Positions 43,096 to 52,345 of a DNA stretch of 54,713 nt are shown in pieces. The translations under genes were made by a program, and so were the position numbers. Numbering within the stretch: position 1 is the stretch's first letter; each line of letters opens with the position of its first letter. The DNA lies in assembly GCA_947573605.1 (NCBI GenBank), contig CANPGM010000022.1, positions 1-54,713 of the forward strand, read 5' to 3'. Below the pieces are notes generated by a model. It made no database searches. It was not told where the DNA came from and saw only the letters and a list, made by a program, of their open reading frames with translations. The DNA comes from an uncultured Roseburia sp. GTDB lineage: Bacteria > Bacillota > Clostridia > Lachnospirales > Lachnospiraceae.

Positions 43096-43146
43096 ATACC
43101 CTGAATTGCGAAGCATATCAGCGTTTGTTACTTCCATAACATATAT

Positions 43147-43168
43147 ATATTGCATATATAAGCAATAT
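43147..43168. promoter_or_regulatory. AT-rich palindrome upstream of the subtilase promoter
   Basis: ATATTGC and GCAATAT frame an 8-base AT spacer. It lies 27 bases before the -35 box. The form suits an operator for a dimeric regulator, for an activator by position; no regulator is identified. Confidence 0.4.
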
Positions 43169-43194
43169 GTATATTACGTTATGAAACAATTATA

Positions 43195-43223
43195 TTGACT
43201 TCAACTGCCTGAGATGCTAAAAT
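43195..43223 (+). promoter_or_regulatory. Promoter of the subtilase gene
   Basis: TTGACT (43195-43200) and TAAAAT (43218-43223) with a 17-base spacer. It overlaps the extended reading frame from 43214, which supports the later start at 43283. Confidence 0.8.
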
Positions 43224-43282
43224 TCTTAAAAAAATCAGGAACCGCGGCTATTACGGCGGAGAGAGAAAGGATGGAGTTGTTT

Positions 43283-46200
43283 ATGAAAGGAAGAAAGCGT
43301 TTATTGGCCTCTCTTCTGACCCTTGCGCTGCTTCTGACATGCCTGCAGACGGATGTTTTTGCAGATCCTGCGGCAGATATGAGCGGTGAAACGGCAGAAA
43401 ACGACGGCGGAAGCGCGGGTAACGCCGCAGAAAGCGGATTCGAAATGCTGGAAGCGGTTGAAGTAACGGGCGTTTCGCGTCTGGACAGAGAAGAGACGCA
43501 GGAAGACGGGAAGGTAATGCAGCCTCTTTATCAAGCGGAGGATATGGTTACCGTAATTGTGGAGTTAAACGAAGCTCCTGTGATGGACTATTATGACGGC
43601 AGTACATATGCTTCTTTTAAGAAAGAAGAGAAAACCGCCGGGGAGGCGGTGTCCGAGTTTCTGACTTCTGCAGAGGCCGGGGAGCTTGCAAAAGAGCTTT
43701 TAACGGGGCAGGAGCAACTCATTTCGCAGATAAATACACTGGCGGGCAGGAACGGCCATTTAGCGGACGATGCGGATTTTTCTGCAGCAGCAGAGCGAAG
43801 CGCCGCTGATTTTGAAGTTACGGCGCAGTGGACGACGGCGGTAAATGCGTTTGCGGTTCGTATGCCTTACGGAACGCTTAAGGAAGTAAAAGCGATGCCG
43901 GGAGTCAAGCGCGCCTATGTCGAGCATACCTACAGCCTTCCGGAGCCGGTGGAAAAGGCAGCCGTATCGGACGATAAGAACAGAGAGACCTATAGCTACG
44001 AGATGGCGGGAATCGACTCCGTATGGGCGAAAGGCTATACGGGAAAAGGGATGCTTGTCGCCGTTTTGGACAGCGGACTGGACATTAAACTGAATTACGA
44101 GGGAATCGTTGTCCGTGAGCATGAGGCGTTTACCGACGAATCCTTTTTAAACGATCCGGCTGATAACGTGAACGGCTGGGAACTTCGCTATACGAACGAA
44201 AGTCTTGCAAAGTTTCTGGAGGACAACCAGTTGATTTCGACGACCGGTTCGGACGGAAATAAAATCGTATATGACAATAACGCACTTTATAAAAATCTCA
44301 AAGTTCCGTATGCCTGTGATTATGCGGACGGGGATCTGAACGTACTTCCGACGAACAGCGATCACGGAACCCATGTTTCAGGTACCATTGCGGGTTTTGC
44401 AAAAACGCCTGAGGGAGAAGTAAAGTTTACGGGAGCGGCGCCGGATGCGCAGATTCTGTTTATGAAGGTATTCCCGGATGAGGACGGCGGCGCAACGGAG
44501 AGCAGTATCGTAATGGCGCTTGAAGATTCTTTGAAGCTCGGAGCGGACTTGATTAACTTAAGTCTCGGTTCCGACAACGGGTATGCCGTAGACGATACGA
44601 TTCAGAACGACACATTTGCGCGTATCGAAGCGGCGGGAATTGCAATGATGACCTCCGCGGGAAACAGCGCGTATTCTACGGCAAACAATAATTACGAAGG
44701 AGAGGGCTTAACTTCTTCTCCGGAGACTTCTATGATGTCCTCCCCTGCGGTATATGACAGCAACTTAAGTATTGCGTCGATTGACGGTGCAATTGCGGTG
44801 GAGAGTTATTTTGTATGGACAGATAAAGCGGGTACGGAACATAGAGTTCCGTTCAGCGATCCGTGGTCTGTCGCCATGAAATCCGGTTTTTCGGACAAGC
44901 AGTATCCGATTTATGCAGTCGGAGGAACCGGTACGTATGACGATTACTACAGCGCCAATTTTAATAACGGCTGGAACGGCGGAAAAACGGGTCTTGCGCT
45001 TGTAAAGCGGGGCGAGATTTCGTTTTCGGATAAGATTAACAATGCAATGTCTTTTTCCGGCGTCAATTCACAGGGGGAGCGTTACGGCGTTTTGGGCGTA
45101 ATCATTTATGACAACGATCCGGAAGGAACGGAGCTGATTCATATGAGCGCCGAGAACACTGCGATCACGTCGGCATATATTTCCGGTAAGGACGGCGCGG
45201 CAATTGTGTCGGCGCTGGAATCCGGATATGAGGTGAAAATTCAGGTATCAAAGACGGATCAGACAATAGAAAACGAAACGTTTGGCGAGATGTCTTCCTT
45301 TACTTCCTGGGGCGCGGGTCCGGGTCTGGAGTTAAAGCCGGAGATTACGGCGCCGGGCGGCAATATCTGGTCTTCTGTAATAGACCCGATGAATTCCGGA
45401 AACGACGGTTATACGGGAAGCTACAGCATGATGAGCGGTACTTCGATGGCTGCGCCGCATATGACGGGAATTGCAGCGTTAGTCCGCCAGTATCTTATCG
45501 CATCCGGTTATCCGGCAAACGAGGAGCTGGGCGATTTTATCAGCCGTCTGCTTGTAAGTACGGCAGTTCCGCAGCAGGATTCCAATCATGTGTTTTATTC
45601 TCCGCGCCAGCAGGGGGCGGGTCTGGTAAACGCATCGGCAGCGGTTTCCACACCGGCTTATCTGTCGGTAGAGGGAAAGAATGTCGGAAAGCTTGAACTT
45701 TTGGACGACCCGGAGAAAAAGGGCGTCTATGATATTACCTTTGATGTGAACAATATTTCCAATCAAAGCGTAACTTATGATGTAGAAGTCGTCCTGATGC
45801 GCCCGGATGTGAAAGAGGTTCCTACGCAGTGGGGGACGCGCAGCGTACTGTCGGATCACGATGTTGTGCTTTCAACGACGTCTCTCGGCGATGTGACGGC
45901 TGCTCCAAAAAGCAGTGCAAAGTTCAGCAAACAGGTATCCCTGACCGAAGCACAGAAAGAAGAGCTGAACAATTTATTTGTAAACGGAATCTATGTCGAA
46001 GGATATGTAAAGCTTACGGACAAAGGAGGTAAGCATCCTCAGATCGGTATGCCGCTTCTTGCTTTTTACGGCGACTGGACGAAAGCGCCTGTGTTTGATA
46101 CCGCTTTTTGGACGGATGAGCCTAAGGACGGGGAGAGCGTGTACAACAATGAGTCTGCATGGGGCGTTAATTTTGTAGGCTGTGCGGTTTGGGATGATAT

Positions 46201-49200
46201 GTACGGAATTATCGGCTATCATAATCTGGGACAGAATATCTTCGATCCGGACAATAACAATCAGTCAGTCTTTTTGAAGGAAAATATTGAATTATCGCCG
46301 AACGGAGACGGATATTTTGACAGGATTGACGATTATGTGCTGTATCAGATTCGTGATGCGCGCCTTGTCGTATTTGAGGTAAAGGACAGTGAGACAGGCG
46401 AGCTGTATTTCAGAGACTGGGCTTCGTATTCTTTTAAAACGACCTGGAACGCGCAGTTAAGCGCCGCAATTCCGTTCAGTGTTTACGGAACGTATCCGGA
46501 ATGGGCCGGAACCGATTTAAACGGCGATGTGCTGCCGAGCGGAACAAAATGTATTTTTACAATTACGGCATACGGAGAGGGCGATTACGGTGAGGAAGTC
46601 ACCCCGGATGGAGCCGGATATTCAGTAACCGATTTTGATTCCATTATTCCGGGGGTGAAAGAGCCTACGTTTAACGGACATGCAATGGATATGACCGGAG
46701 ACATCGTATCTTTCCCTGTTACAGTAGATACGGTTGCGCCCAAGCTGGTAAACAATGCGGTTTCGTTTTATCAAAAAGACGGAAGAACTTATATTTCCGG
46801 TACGGTTTATGATGAGGACGGCTCGCTTGCCTCTCTTGAAATTGTGCCGTATATTACGCGTACTTATAAAGAAGGGTACGGAGATGCATCCTATGCGGAG
46901 ACGGGAATTGATCACAGCAATCCGTTTTATGTTCATCATATTTATGACGCGGGGAAGAAGACGCTGGAGTTTGAGGCGGATGTGACCGAATATGTCCATA
47001 CCAACGAGGCTTATCCGGGAGAAAACAACTATTATGATTTTACCTGGAACGGAAATATTCTGCTTTCCTGCGGCGACTATGGTATGAATGACAGAAGCTA
47101 TGCAATTGTGGTGGATACGTCGGAGGGAATTGTTCTGTCGCAGACTTCTGCGCTGCTTTATCCGGGCAGTGAGTTTGAACTCAGCGTCAATAACAATACC
47201 GGAGACATGGATGCAGAACTGACGCGCACCTCCAGCAATCCGGAAGTGGCTGTCGTAAACGAATATGGAAAGGTTACTGCGATTGCGCCGGGACAGGCAG
47301 TAATTACTGTTTCTAACGGCAAAGCTTCAGCAGACTGTGTTGTTGCGGTACAGGAACGTCACACCGAGGTAGAGGATTTCCGTCTTTCGATTGACCGGTT
47401 TTCCGGGTTAAAACCGGACGGCGAAGCGGTTGTAAAGGTAGAAGGCTTAACGCCCGCCGACGTGCAGCTGAATGAAATCAGATGGGTGGTTTCGGAAAGC
47501 GACGAATATGCCGAAAATTATGCGGAAGGACTGATTACGGTGATGCAGGAAACCAGCGACGGACTTTCCGGCTCACTGTATTTAAACGTATCAAGCTCCG
47601 ATATCGCGCTTCCTGCGGGAACAGGTACGCTTACGGTTACTTTAAACGGCGTCTCCCGATCGATGGAAATCGGATGGGATGATCTCTATACCTCTTCCGA
47701 CCAGGACGGCATGATTTCCGCGGGAAATTTTAACACACAGGTGGTTTATGTACAGCAGGGTGAGACGGCGGAATTATGTGCAAAATACCGTCAGGCGACA
47801 AAGCATACCTCATCCGAAGTTATGACGGAGCTGACGGGGCTTGTCATGGACGGAGCCGATTTCTTTGTGAACGGCAGCCCTTATCAGACAAAACTTGTAA
47901 ATGAAGAAGGCTATGCTCTGCCGACAGATATACATGTCTATACCGTATACAGTTACGGTACGGAAAACGAGTATGAATATGAAATGACCAGAGATGCGAA
48001 TTACGGCGGTTATACTTATGATGCAGTAACAGGTGTAATTTCAATTCCCTATTCGCCGACCGGTTCTTCAACAAGACTTAAAATAACGGCAGAGGGAGTT
48101 GCCGCACCGGGTAATCCGGCGGGGGAACGCAGCAATACGCAGTATACGAAACCGGACGGATTATACGGTCCGTTTGACTGGGCTGTGACGGAAGGCGACG
48201 GTACGCTTGAAATGACATCCGTTACCGACAACTATGGCGATACGCATGAAGCCGCCCTTTTTACGCCGACAAAACCCGGCGTAAGTTATATTACCGCATC
48301 GTCAAAGGATGGTCAGCATCATGTGAATTTTGCAGTTGTTTCGGAGGCGGTTCTGGCTGATTCGCTTGAACTGGATACACACAGGGTTGATATAAAGGTA
48401 GGAGAAACGAAAGCGCTTAACGCGGTAATGAAGCCGGAACCGACCCTTGAGAAAGATAAGGCTTTGGAATGGACAAGTTTTAATCCGTCAGTTGCAACGG
48501 TGGATGAGAACGGTGTAATTCAGGCTTTATCCGAAGGCTATACCTATATAAAGGTAAATACAAAAGCAAATAATAAAGTATCCGGTTATTGTATCGTTTC
48601 CGTAACGGGAATCCATGCTTCTTCCGTTTCACTTGATAAAACGGAACTGACTTTAAGGAGCGGGGAAAGCGCCGAATTAACGGCGACGATTTTACCGGCA
48701 GACTGTACGGACGACGCGATTTGGACGTCTGGCGATGATTCCGTAGCGATTGTCGACGAAAACGGTGTTGTGACGGCTGTTGCGGACGGTGAGACGACTG
48801 TAAAAGTAACGGCAGGCTCTGTCAGTGCGGAGTGCAAAGTAACGGTTGATACTCCGGTTGCCGTTTCCGGCATCAGTCTCGATAAGACGAATATAGAATT
48901 CACAAAGGCCGGAGAAACCAGTTTGCTTACTGCAGCTGTAATGCCGGAAAACGCGACGAATAAAAATGTTTCGTGGAGAAGTTCGGATAAAAAGATTGCT
49001 TCCGTCAACGATACGGGCATAGTTACGGCAGTATCAAACGGAACATGTACGATTACCGTAACGACTGAGGACGGACTGTATACGGCGGAATGTAAGGTGA
49101 CGGTAAAGATAAAGGATTCATCGTCAACGGAAAAGCCGGAGGAAAAGCCGGAAGAAAAACCGGATCAAAGTCAGAAGCCGGATCAGGATTCGTCGGACGG

Positions 49201-49420
49201 TTCGAATCAGACGCAGACGCCCGTTTCCGGGAATAATGGTCAGCCAGATACGCAGCCGACGCATGGCGCCAACAATGTTACAACTGTAAAAGGGGCGCCG
49301 AAAACGGCGGACAGCGGCTCGGCAGGCGGAACCTTTGCCTTCCTGCTGCTTGCGGCAGGCGCGGTTTTGATCGGAATCGGCGCAAAAAAGAAATACGGAA
49401 GCAGAAACGAAATGCAATAA
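43283..49420 (+). CDS. Giant cell-wall-associated subtilisin-like (S8) protease with Big_2 repeats
   Basis: 2045 residues; ATG 43283 is six bases after GGAG. Signal peptide about 1-28 (ending VFADP), a pro-region, then a subtilase domain with Asp263 (AVLDSGLD), His361 (DHGTHVSG) and Ser721 (SGTSMAAPH). A PA domain is inserted between His and Ser (about 490-650). Fn3-like domains follow, as in lactocepin and C5a peptidase. Four bacterial Ig-like (Big_2) domains are visible near 1291-1365, 1695-1775, 1783-1855 and 1864-1945. A Pro/Glu/Lys linker (EKPEEKPEEKPDQ) leads to PKTAD at 2006-2010, a membrane helix and a basic tail: a sortase-type anchor. It should digest host or dietary proteins at the surface. 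Confidence 0.95.
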   Translation: MKGRKRLLASLLTLALLLTCLQTDVFADPAADMSGETAENDGGSAGNAAESGFEMLEAVEVTGVSRLDREETQEDGKVMQPLYQAEDMVTVIVELNEAPVMDYYDGSTYASFKKEEKTAGEAVSEFLTSAEAGELAKELLTGQEQLISQINTLAGRNGHLADDADFSAAAERSAADFEVTAQWTTAVNAFAVRMPYGTLKEVKAMPGVKRAYVEHTYSLPEPVEKAAVSDDKNRETYSYEMAGIDSVWAKGYTGKGMLVAVLDSGLDIKLNYEGIVVREHEAFTDESFLNDPADNVNGWELRYTNESLAKFLEDNQLISTTGSDGNKIVYDNNALYKNLKVPYACDYADGDLNVLPTNSDHGTHVSGTIAGFAKTPEGEVKFTGAAPDAQILFMKVFPDEDGGATESSIVMALEDSLKLGADLINLSLGSDNGYAVDDTIQNDTFARIEAAGIAMMTSAGNSAYSTANNNYEGEGLTSSPETSMMSSPAVYDSNLSIASIDGAIAVESYFVWTDKAGTEHRVPFSDPWSVAMKSGFSDKQYPIYAVGGTGTYDDYYSANFNNGWNGGKTGLALVKRGEISFSDKINNAMSFSGVNSQGERYGVLGVIIYDNDPEGTELIHMSAENTAITSAYISGKDGAAIVSALESGYEVKIQVSKTDQTIENETFGEMSSFTSWGAGPGLELKPEITAPGGNIWSSVIDPMNSGNDGYTGSYSMMSGTSMAAPHMTGIAALVRQYLIASGYPANEELGDFISRLLVSTAVPQQDSNHVFYSPRQQGAGLVNASAAVSTPAYLSVEGKNVGKLELLDDPEKKGVYDITFDVNNISNQSVTYDVEVVLMRPDVKEVPTQWGTRSVLSDHDVVLSTTSLGDVTAAPKSSAKFSKQVSLTEAQKEELNNLFVNGIYVEGYVKLTDKGGKHPQIGMPLLAFYGDWTKAPVFDTAFWTDEPKDGESVYNNESAWGVNFVGCAVWDDMYGIIGYHNLGQNIFDPDNNNQSVFLKENIELSPNGDGYFDRIDDYVLYQIRDARLVVFEVKDSETGELYFRDWASYSFKTTWNAQLSAAIPFSVYGTYPEWAGTDLNGDVLPSGTKCIFTITAYGEGDYGEEVTPDGAGYSVTDFDSIIPGVKEPTFNGHAMDMTGDIVSFPVTVDTVAPKLVNNAVSFYQKDGRTYISGTVYDEDGSLASLEIVPYITRTYKEGYGDASYAETGIDHSNPFYVHHIYDAGKKTLEFEADVTEYVHTNEAYPGENNYYDFTWNGNILLSCGDYGMNDRSYAIVVDTSEGIVLSQTSALLYPGSEFELSVNNNTGDMDAELTRTSSNPEVAVVNEYGKVTAIAPGQAVITVSNGKASADCVVAVQERHTEVEDFRLSIDRFSGLKPDGEAVVKVEGLTPADVQLNEIRWVVSESDEYAENYAEGLITVMQETSDGLSGSLYLNVSSSDIALPAGTGTLTVTLNGVSRSMEIGWDDLYTSSDQDGMISAGNFNTQVVYVQQGETAELCAKYRQATKHTSSEVMTELTGLVMDGADFFVNGSPYQTKLVNEEGYALPTDIHVYTVYSYGTENEYEYEMTRDANYGGYTYDAVTGVISIPYSPTGSSTRLKITAEGVAAPGNPAGERSNTQYTKPDGLYGPFDWAVTEGDGTLEMTSVTDNYGDTHEAALFTPTKPGVSYITASSKDGQHHVNFAVVSEAVLADSLELDTHRVDIKVGETKALNAVMKPEPTLEKDKALEWTSFNPSVATVDENGVIQALSEGYTYIKVNTKANNKVSGYCIVSVTGIHASSVSLDKTELTLRSGESAELTATILPADCTDDAIWTSGDDSVAIVDENGVVTAVADGETTVKVTAGSVSAECKVTVDTPVAVSGISLDKTNIEFTKAGETSLLTAAVMPENATNKNVSWRSSDKKIASVNDTGIVTAVSNGTCTITVTTEDGLYTAECKVTVKIKDSSSTEKPEEKPEEKPDQSQKPDQDSSDGSNQTQTPVSGNNGQPDTQPTHGANNVTTVKGAPKTADSGSAGGTFAFLLLAAGAVLIGIGAKKKYGSRNEMQ

Positions 49421-49492
49421 GTTTGAAAGAAAACTGCTTTCGGACAGAGGAATCAATGACGAACCCGAACGAATAAGAGGAAGTCTGTAAGG

Positions 49493-49535
49493 AAGAGACG
49501 GTTTTTCCGAAAGGAAAGATCGTCTCTTTGTTTTT
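49493..49535 (+). terminator. Terminator after the subtilase gene
   Basis: AAGAGACG pairs with CGTCTCTT; an inner TTTCC/GGAAA stem with a GAAA-type loop extends it; TGTTTTT follows. Confidence 0.88.
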
Positions 49536-49544
49536 GACAGGGTA

Positions 49545-49573
49545 TTGATTCCTGCAGCGAGGGAGGATATAAT
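49545..49573 (+). promoter_or_regulatory. Promoter of the LspA-like gene
   Basis: TTGATT (49545-49550) and TATAAT (49568-49573) with a 17-base spacer, starting right after the subtilase terminator. A TTGACA at 49534 is too far (28 bases) to be the partner. Confidence 0.75.
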
Positions 49574-49640
49574 GCTTTTATCAAAAACAACGGATTCTAT
49601 TGGGGTGTGCAGAGAATCCGTGTAGAAATGAAGGAGAAAA

Positions 49641-50096
49641 ATGATCTATATTATAATAAGCGCAGGCGTGTTTTTGTCGGATTTTTTTATTAAGCGCCGG
49701 ATTGACGAACAGATGAAAATCGGAGAACGGCGTCCGATGTTTCATAATAAAATGATGATTGAAAAATACTATAACAAAGGAGCCGCTCTTAATCTGCTTG
49801 CGGATAAGCCGAAACGAATGCGTATGATTCATACGATTCTTCTGTTGTTTGTCTGTACGGTCTGCTGCCTGTCTATGCGCGTAACAGGCAGGGAAACGGG
49901 AAAGGCGGGTCTTGCGCTTATCGCCGGGGGCGGCCTGAATAATTTGCTGGATCGTTACACAAAAGGTCACGTTGTGGATTATATACGTTTTCGATTCGGC
50001 CCGAAGCGGTTACAGAAGATTGTTTTTAATTTGTCGGATTTTGCAATTTTTATCGGAGCTGCCCTGACCGTAATCGGAAACGGGGATGAACGATAG
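49641..50096 (+). CDS. lspA: Signal peptidase II-like protein (LspA family)
   Basis: 151 residues with AAGGAG seven bases upstream. Three or four membrane segments. Conserved aspartates: Asp104 in LNNLLDR, Asp113 in GHVVDYI and Asp133 in FNLSDF, where typical LspA has FNxAD; YNKGAALNLL replaces the usual HNxGAAF-like motif. It removes lipoprotein signal peptides after lipidation. The divergent motifs suggest a second, specialised LspA; lipoproteins such as the serpin and solute-binding protein in this window would be substrates of the family. Confidence 0.78.
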   Translation: MIYIIISAGVFLSDFFIKRRIDEQMKIGERRPMFHNKMMIEKYYNKGAALNLLADKPKRMRMIHTILLLFVCTVCCLSMRVTGRETGKAGLALIAGGGLNNLLDRYTKGHVVDYIRFRFGPKRLQKIVFNLSDFAIFIGAALTVIGNGDER

Positions 50097-50123
50097 GAGT
50101 AATTCAGGTATGGAGTGCGGCGT

Positions 50124-50678
50124 ATGGAGCAGATAAACTACAGAGCTTTAGAAAAAATCGAGATTAACAGAGCGTTATTTTGCGGGTTTATTCGGCGTCA
50201 GGAGGTTACGGACTGTCTGCGGAGAGAAAACGGCGTATGGGTGATAAAATCCGATCCGTTTTTGGACGACTGGACGGAAGCAGACTACAGGGAGTTGCTC
50301 GAAGGGTTGACGCATACCGCCGCCGGGGGCGGTTTTGTTTATGCTGCATTTGACGGGAAGGTTCTGAAAGGATTTGTATCGGTGGAACCGGATCTATTCG
50401 GCGGGAATCTGCGCTATCTTGATTTGTCAAATATTTATGTGTCCGCGGACGCCAGACGGCGCGGCATAGGACGGAAACTGTTTTTGGAGGCAGTGGCATG
50501 GGCACGGGAAAAAGGTGCAAAAAGGCTTTATATATCGGCCCATTCCGCCGTGGAAAGCCAGGCGTTTTATAAAGCGGCGGGCTGTGCGGAGGCGGAGCAA
50601 TACAGCAGGCGGCATGTGGAAAAGGAACCTTTTGACTGTCAGATGGAATATCTGATCGACGGAAATGATGCAATTTAG
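50124..50678 (+). CDS. GNAT-family N-acetyltransferase
   Basis: 184 residues; ATG 50124 follows GGAG (50112-50115) by 8 bases, and that site overlaps the longer GTG start. The acetyl-CoA binding motif is VSADARRRGIGRKLFLEAVA (RRxxGIG type), followed by KGAKRLYISAHSAVESQAFY, a classic GNAT end. Substrate unknown. Confidence 0.85.
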   Translation: MEQINYRALEKIEINRALFCGFIRRQEVTDCLRRENGVWVIKSDPFLDDWTEADYRELLEGLTHTAAGGGFVYAAFDGKVLKGFVSVEPDLFGGNLRYLDLSNIYVSADARRRGIGRKLFLEAVAWAREKGAKRLYISAHSAVESQAFYKAAGCAEAEQYSRRHVEKEPFDCQMEYLIDGNDAI

Positions 50679-50717
50679 CCGTTTCGGCGGCGGAAGCAGG
50701 AAGAGGAAGAAACGGAA

Positions 50718-51209
50718 ATGACGAAGGAACAATATGTGAAAGTAACGGATCTCCTGAGGAAACATCCCAAGAGGGCAAGAATTGCCGAATTATTCAACCG
50801 TGTTTTGGCGGGGATAGTGTTTTTGGCTTATCCGCTTTATCTGCTGCTGCTGCTGGTTCAAAAAAACCCTTTTCTGTCCCGCGCCATTATCGTTCCGCTT
50901 GATTCCTTTCTGGTATTAACGTTTGTGCGCGCGGTAATCAACGCGCCAAGACCGTATGAAAAATTCGGAATGCCGCCTGTTTTTTCCAAAGACACAAAAG
51001 GGAAATCGTTTCCGAGCCGCCATGTGTTTTCTGTCTTTGTGATAGCCGGAACGGTGTTTGTCAAATATCCGGCTGCAGGCGTAGCGCTTGGCGCTGCGGG
51101 CGCGGCGCTTGCGCTTCTTCGGGTAGCGGGCGGCGTTCACGAGCCGAAGGATGTGATAGCAGGAGGACTAATCGGCGCTGCAGTCGGTTTCTTCGGCTGT
51201 TTGGTTTAA
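50718..51209 (+). CDS. PAP2-superfamily membrane phosphatase
   Basis: 163 residues. Phosphatase motifs in order: RAVINAPRP (a K-to-R form of KxxxxxxRP), FPSRH (PSxH with catalytic His) and LRVAGGVHEPKD (RxxxxxHxxxD). Membrane helices surround them. Likely acts on a lipid phosphate such as undecaprenyl pyrophosphate or phosphatidic acid. The stop overlaps the stop of the convergent AraC gene by three bases inside TTTAAA. Confidence 0.85.
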   Translation: MTKEQYVKVTDLLRKHPKRARIAELFNRVLAGIVFLAYPLYLLLLLVQKNPFLSRAIIVPLDSFLVLTFVRAVINAPRPYEKFGMPPVFSKDTKGKSFPSRHVFSVFVIAGTVFVKYPAAGVALGAAGAALALLRVAGGVHEPKDVIAGGLIGAAVGFFGCLV

Positions 51210-52117
51210 ACGGGTTCCTGCGGGTTTCGCAGAATAGCGGAAGAGACATGTTTTTTGCAGGCGCTCGGCGTCTGTCCGAACCGCTTTTTAAATATCCGGT
51301 TAAAATAGGAGAGATTGTCAAATCCGACTTCGGCCGCGATATCGAGTACGGAAGAATCGGAGGAAACAAGGAGTCTCTGCGCCATTGTCAGCCGGTATTC
51401 ATTCAGATATTCAATAAACGACGTTCCCATTATATTTTTAAAGTATTTCATAAAGTGCGACTGGCTTAAATGCACTTCGGCCGCAATCTCTTCGATTGTA
51501 ATTTTATTCATATAATTGTTTTCCAGATATTTCAAAATCTGTTTCATTTTTTCAAGCGATCGGTAGTTCGTCCGTACAGGCTCCATCTTCGCGCAATTAT
51601 GGAACAGAATATAAAACAGCAGAAAAAGCTGGCTTTTTAAGAAGAGCTGGTATGCCTTTGGGTTTGTCTTGCAGATTTCGTCGTTAGCATCGATGCAGGC
51701 TTTTATTTCGGCGTAGCAGGGACAATCCGGCGCATAAAGGGTCGGAACCGTGATTTTGCCCGATAATAGAGGAAGGAGAAAATCCGAATTGCAGGTATCG
51801 GTTTTTTTGGATATCAGGATATTCGGATGAAAAATAATGTTTTCATATTCCATTTTTTCGTTTTCAAACTGTTCGATAGAATGAAGCTGTCCTGGGATAA
51901 TCAGCGCAAACATACCGGCGTGAACCGGATACTGTCTGAAATCTACGGTAACCAAGCCTCTGCCTTTTTTAATATAAACAATTTCCATCTCGTCATGCCA
52001 GTGAACCGGGACGTAAGAAAAATCCAGCGGAATGGAACACAGGTATGTAATATAGGGGAACAGCGGATTTCCGTGTAAAATTTTTTCCTGGTAGTTTTCG
52101 TATTCCAAAATATTCAT
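51206..52117 (-). CDS. AraC-family regulator with N-terminal cupin domain
   Basis: 303 residues on the reverse strand. The N-terminal cupin-like sensing domain includes PVHWHDEMEIVYIKKGRG. Two helix-turn-helix units sit at about 195-295: ITIEEIAAEVHLSQSHFMKY, then VLDIAAEVGFDNLSYFNRIF and KKRFGQTPSACKKH. Such regulators usually respond to sugars and act near their own gene. The divergent neighbour is glycogen phosphorylase, a plausible target. Confidence 0.9.
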   Translation of the reverse strand: MNILEYENYQEKILHGNPLFPYITYLCSIPLDFSYVPVHWHDEMEIVYIKKGRGLVTVDFRQYPVHAGMFALIIPGQLHSIEQFENEKMEYENIIFHPNILISKKTDTCNSDFLLPLLSGKITVPTLYAPDCPCYAEIKACIDANDEICKTNPKAYQLFLKSQLFLLFYILFHNCAKMEPVRTNYRSLEKMKQILKYLENNYMNKITIEEIAAEVHLSQSHFMKYFKNIMGTSFIEYLNEYRLTMAQRLLVSSDSSVLDIAAEVGFDNLSYFNRIFKKRFGQTPSACKKHVSSAILRNPQEPV

Positions 52118-52345
52118 GATAGGATTGTCACCTTTGCCAATGATTCTGTTGTAAGCCGTATAATTTTCCGATTTTTAATTATGATAGAATTGTACTACTT
52201 TTTTGCTAAATATTACAAGAAAATTATTTTGTTCAAATTTATAATACAGATAACATATTTGAAAAATACGAAAAAATCCGAAAATGAATGAAGCAATATT
52301 GGGGGCGTGTAAAAAGACCGCGGAAGCGGCAGAAAGGAAAGCAGC
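52118..52345. promoter_or_regulatory. Divergent control region between the AraC gene and glgP
   Basis: 228 bases, AT-rich. A TATAAT is present at 52240-52245 for glgP but without a -35 at proper spacing (TTACAA at 52213 is 21 bases away), a layout often seen at activator-dependent promoters. No clear operator repeats were identified by eye. Confidence 0.45.

Noticed and set aside
42930-43139. 69-codon frame after the V-ATPase regulator
   Set aside because: It consists entirely of terminators and TATAGGAAAC repeats.
43214-43282. Longer N-terminus for the subtilase
   Set aside because: It overlaps the promoter -10 box and gives a poor signal peptide; ATG 43283 has a ribosome binding site and a proper signal sequence.
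49534-49573. TTGACA at 49534 paired with TATAAT at 49568
   Set aside because: Spacer of 28 bases is too long; TTGATT at 49545 gives 17.
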